The notes under the pieces were generated by a model. That model made no database searches. It saw only the letters and a list, made by a program, of their open reading frames with translations, and had not been told where the DNA came from. Source: UBA3064 sp023258775 (GTDB taxonomy: Bacteria; Pseudomonadota; Gammaproteobacteria; Burkholderiales; Burkholderiaceae_E). From it: a stretch of DNA of 64,000 bases. Of the stretch, positions 62,048 to 64,000 are shown piece by piece (the first letter of the stretch is position 1; the number at the start of each line of letters is the position of its first letter). The DNA is taken from assembly GCA_044355655.1 (NCBI GenBank), contig JBIKXS010000010.1, positions 18,625-82,624 on the forward strand, in the 5' to 3' direction. The position numbers and the translations under genes are program-made.

Positions 62048-63181
62048 ATGAGTCAACACTATTACCGCGAAGAGCATGAAGCGTTTCGCGAGCAGGTCAA
62101 ACGTTTCATCGCAAAAGAGATACTGCCCTTCCATAGTCAATGGGAAGTCGACGGGATCGTGCCGCGATCGCTATGGCAGCGAGCAGGTCAACTCGGTTTG
62201 CTATGCATGACTTCGCCTTCGGCTTATGGTGGGCAGGACGCTGACATACTTTTTCCCTTTGTGCTCAATGAAGAGCTTGCAAAGACTTATGTGACAGGCC
62301 CCTCGTTTGGTCTTCACTCCGACATCATTGCGCCCTATCTGGTTCATTTTGGGACCGAGGAACAAAAGCGAAGCTGGTTGCCGAAAATGGCATCAGGCGA
62401 GGTGATTACGGCAATTGCCATGACCGAACCTGGTGCTGGATCAGATCTCCAAGCGATCAAGACCCGCGCAGATCGCGACGGGGACGATTATCTGATTACC
62501 GGACAAAAGACCTTTATATCCAACGGACAACTCGCCGATATGGTGGTTGTGGTGGCAAAGACCGACCCTAGCCAGGGCGCCAAGGGGGTTAGCTTATTTT
62601 TGGTTGAGGCCGATCGCGAGGGATTTAAGCGCGGCCGAAATCTCGAAAAAATTGGTCGCAAGGCCCAAGACACCTCCGAATTGTTTTTTGATCAGGTTCG
62701 CATACCGATCGCCAATCGGCTTGCGCCTGAGGGCCAAGGTTTTTTCTGCCTGATGAAAGAGTTGCCTCGCGAACGTATGCTGATCGCTGTCAGTGCAATG
62801 GCAACCACCGAAGCCGTACTTGACGATACGATCGCCTATGTCAAGTCGCGGCAGATCTTTGGCAAGCCAATTATCGATTTTCAACACAATCGCTTCACGC
62901 TTGCCGGCCTGAAGACCGAGGTCAAGGTTGCTCGCGCCTTCATCAATCAGTGCATGCTCGAACTGCTCGAGGATCGCCTTGAGGGGGCAACAGCGGCGAT
63001 GGCAAAACTACATGTTACGGAGCTGCAAAATCGGGTGATCGATGCATGCCTTCAATTGCACGGTGGTTATGGCTATATGTGGGAATACCCGGTTGCTCGC
63101 GCCTGGGCCGATTCGCGAATTTCTAGAATCTATGGCGGCAGTAGTGAAGTGATGAAAGAACTCATCGGTCGAACGCTCTGA
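62048..63181 (+). CDS. Acyl-CoA dehydrogenase, long-chain type
   Basis: A 377-residue flavoprotein. N-terminal REEHEAFREQVKRFIAKEI, then TAIAMTEPGAGSDLQAIKT and GQKTFISNGQLAD. The C-terminal IYGGSSEVMKELIGR has glycine where short/medium-chain enzymes carry the catalytic glutamate. The base instead appears to be in ELPRERMLIAV (about residue 238), as in the LCAD and isovaleryl-CoA type. HGGYGYMWEYPVARAW supports that group. It follows mmsA by 47 bp and may oxidise an acyl-CoA feeding the same catabolic route. Confidence 0.9.
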   Translation: MSQHYYREEHEAFREQVKRFIAKEILPFHSQWEVDGIVPRSLWQRAGQLGLLCMTSPSAYGGQDADILFPFVLNEELAKTYVTGPSFGLHSDIIAPYLVHFGTEEQKRSWLPKMASGEVITAIAMTEPGAGSDLQAIKTRADRDGDDYLITGQKTFISNGQLADMVVVVAKTDPSQGAKGVSLFLVEADREGFKRGRNLEKIGRKAQDTSELFFDQVRIPIANRLAPEGQGFFCLMKELPRERMLIAVSAMATTEAVLDDTIAYVKSRQIFGKPIIDFQHNRFTLAGLKTEVKVARAFINQCMLELLEDRLEGATAAMAKLHVTELQNRVIDACLQLHGGYGYMWEYPVARAWADSRISRIYGGSSEVMKELIGRTL

Positions 63182-63218
63182 CATTGAGAGGGTATTTGGG
63201 CTTTGACATCGGCGTCAT

Positions 63219-64000
63219 TTAGACCCCCTGGGTGCCGACATACACCGCATATAGCGAACGACTTGCTGCCATAAAGAGGCGATTGCGATGCCTGCCGCCA
63301 AAACATAGGTTTGCGCAGCGCTCGGGCAGACCGATATGGACCACGGGATTGGCCTGGGTGTCAAACACACGAACGCCATCAAGTCCTTCACCTGTACCCC
63401 ATCCACACCATAGTCTGCCCTCGATATCACAACGGATACCATCAATACTTCCGGGTCCGGCGTCAATATGGATGCGCCCCTTGCGAAGCGATTTACCGTT
63501 TGTAGCGAGTTCATAAACCCGAATGCGTCTTGGGTTTACACCGTTCTCGCAAACATAAAGTTTTGATTCGTCTGGGGAAAAGCAAAGACCATTAGGCATT
63601 TTGATATCGTCGATCACAAGTTCGAGCTTGCCGCGAACAGGGTCGATTCGGTAAACATGAGTGGGTAACTCGGCATGCGCAGCCTCACCCTCATAAAAGC
63701 CCTGGATGCCAAAGCTTGGATCTGAAAACCAGATCGATCCATCGGATTTAACGATGACGTCATTCGGTGAATTTAATCGCTTACCCTCAAAAGAGTCTGC
63801 CAATACCGTGATTGATCCGTCGTATTCGGTACGCGTGACCCTGCGGCTTAAATGCTCGCAGCTCACCAAGCGCCCTTGGCGATCGCGGGTGTTACCGTTT
63901 GCACATTGCGAGGGTTGGCGAAAGATGCTGCAACGACCTGAAGCTTCGTCCCAGCGCAGCATGCGATTGTTGGGAATATCAGACCAGATCAAGCTTCCCA
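63219..64000 (-). CDS. SMP-30/gluconolactonase-family protein, 5' end outside window
   Basis: A calcium/zinc-dependent beta-propeller lactonase. The frame is open through the window edge (GSLIWSDIPNNRMLRWDE at the visible N-terminal side), so the start lies beyond 64000. Family signatures: GNTRDRQGRLVSCEH, LNSPNDVIVKSDGSIWFSDPSFGI (metal-binding asparagine/aspartate), and IKMPNGLCFSPDESKLYVCE. About 260 codons are visible, most of the protein. It probably opens a sugar or organic-acid lactone. Confidence 0.9.
   Translation of the reverse strand, partial: GSLIWSDIPNNRMLRWDEASGRCSIFRQPSQCANGNTRDRQGRLVSCEHLSRRVTRTEYDGSITVLADSFEGKRLNSPNDVIVKSDGSIWFSDPSFGIQGFYEGEAAHAELPTHVYRIDPVRGKLELVIDDIKMPNGLCFSPDESKLYVCENGVNPRRIRVYELATNGKSLRKGRIHIDAGPGSIDGIRCDIEGRLWCGWGTGEGLDGVRVFDTQANPVVHIGLPERCANLCFGGRHRNRLFMAASRSLYAVYVGTQGV

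Overview
The window reads as chromosomal DNA of a betaproteobacterium of the order Burkholderiales. This is inferred from the housekeeping order yebC-purD-hemF-nadD-rsfS-rlmH-maf-rng, the dnaE-msbA pair, a TctC/Bug-type periplasmic binding protein, and the general character of the proteins. It is very gene-dense: I call 59 protein genes, two of them cut by the window edges. There is no gap above 300 bases, many 1-4 bp start/stop overlaps, and four tail-to-tail coding overlaps. I saw no rRNA or tRNA gene, insertion sequence, prophage or CRISPR array.

Layout. (1) 1-6428: glutamyl-Q tRNA(Asp) synthetase (cut) behind a LysR regulator, a divergent pirin/flavodoxin pair with a clear T-N11-A operator, a HAD phosphatase, a DMT exporter and a first class III omega-aminotransferase. 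(2) 6456-20603: core genes dnaE, msbA, an O-antigen ligase/polymerase-like protein and an AhpD-like protein on the plus strand. They face an eight-gene minus-strand housekeeping operon running from yebC to rng. (3) 20866-25858: an orphan secretin/ATPase pair of Tad/Flp pilus type, converging on a two-gene cAMP module (Crp-like regulator plus CHASE2 adenylate cyclase). (4) 25857-31237: a complete urease operon ureDABCEFG, divergent from the Crp-like gene. (5) 31338-38485: a very unusual fusion of a VOC/glyoxalase-like domain to a ThDP-dependent enzyme, a 4-oxalocrotonate tautomerase, a MATE exporter, a membrane-fused spermidine-synthase-like protein and Fe superoxide dismutase. (6) 38548-45790: a dipeptide-type ABC importer operon ending in an Asp/Glu/hydantoin racemase-family gene, preceded by a flavin reductase gene. 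(7) 45888-54674: accessory catabolism. The plus-strand part has a CoA-transferase, a crotonase, an FAD-linked D-2-hydroxyacid dehydrogenase and a ketopantoate-reductase-like protein. The minus-strand part has a class II aldolase, an MmgE/PrpD protein, a Bug binding protein and a D-2-hydroxyacid dehydrogenase. (8) 54865-64000: SDR, XdhC, CoxG, a thiolase-fold protein without the thiolase cysteines plus its DUF35 partner, a second omega-aminotransferase, methylmalonate-semialdehyde dehydrogenase, a long-chain-type acyl-CoA dehydrogenase and a cut SMP-30/gluconolactonase gene.

How the genes fit together. The second aminotransferase with MmsA forms a route from beta-alanine or a similar omega-amino acid through a semialdehyde to acetyl- or propionyl-CoA. 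The urease operon would provide ammonia, possibly under cAMP-linked control. Regions 6-8 look like uptake and breakdown of small acids, peptides and CoA thioesters. The most unusual features are the VOC-ThDP fusion with three separate tandem-repeat tracts, two genes whose stop codons lie inside tandem repeats, the orphan secretin/ATPase pair beside the cAMP module, and the cysteine-less thiolase/DUF35 pair.
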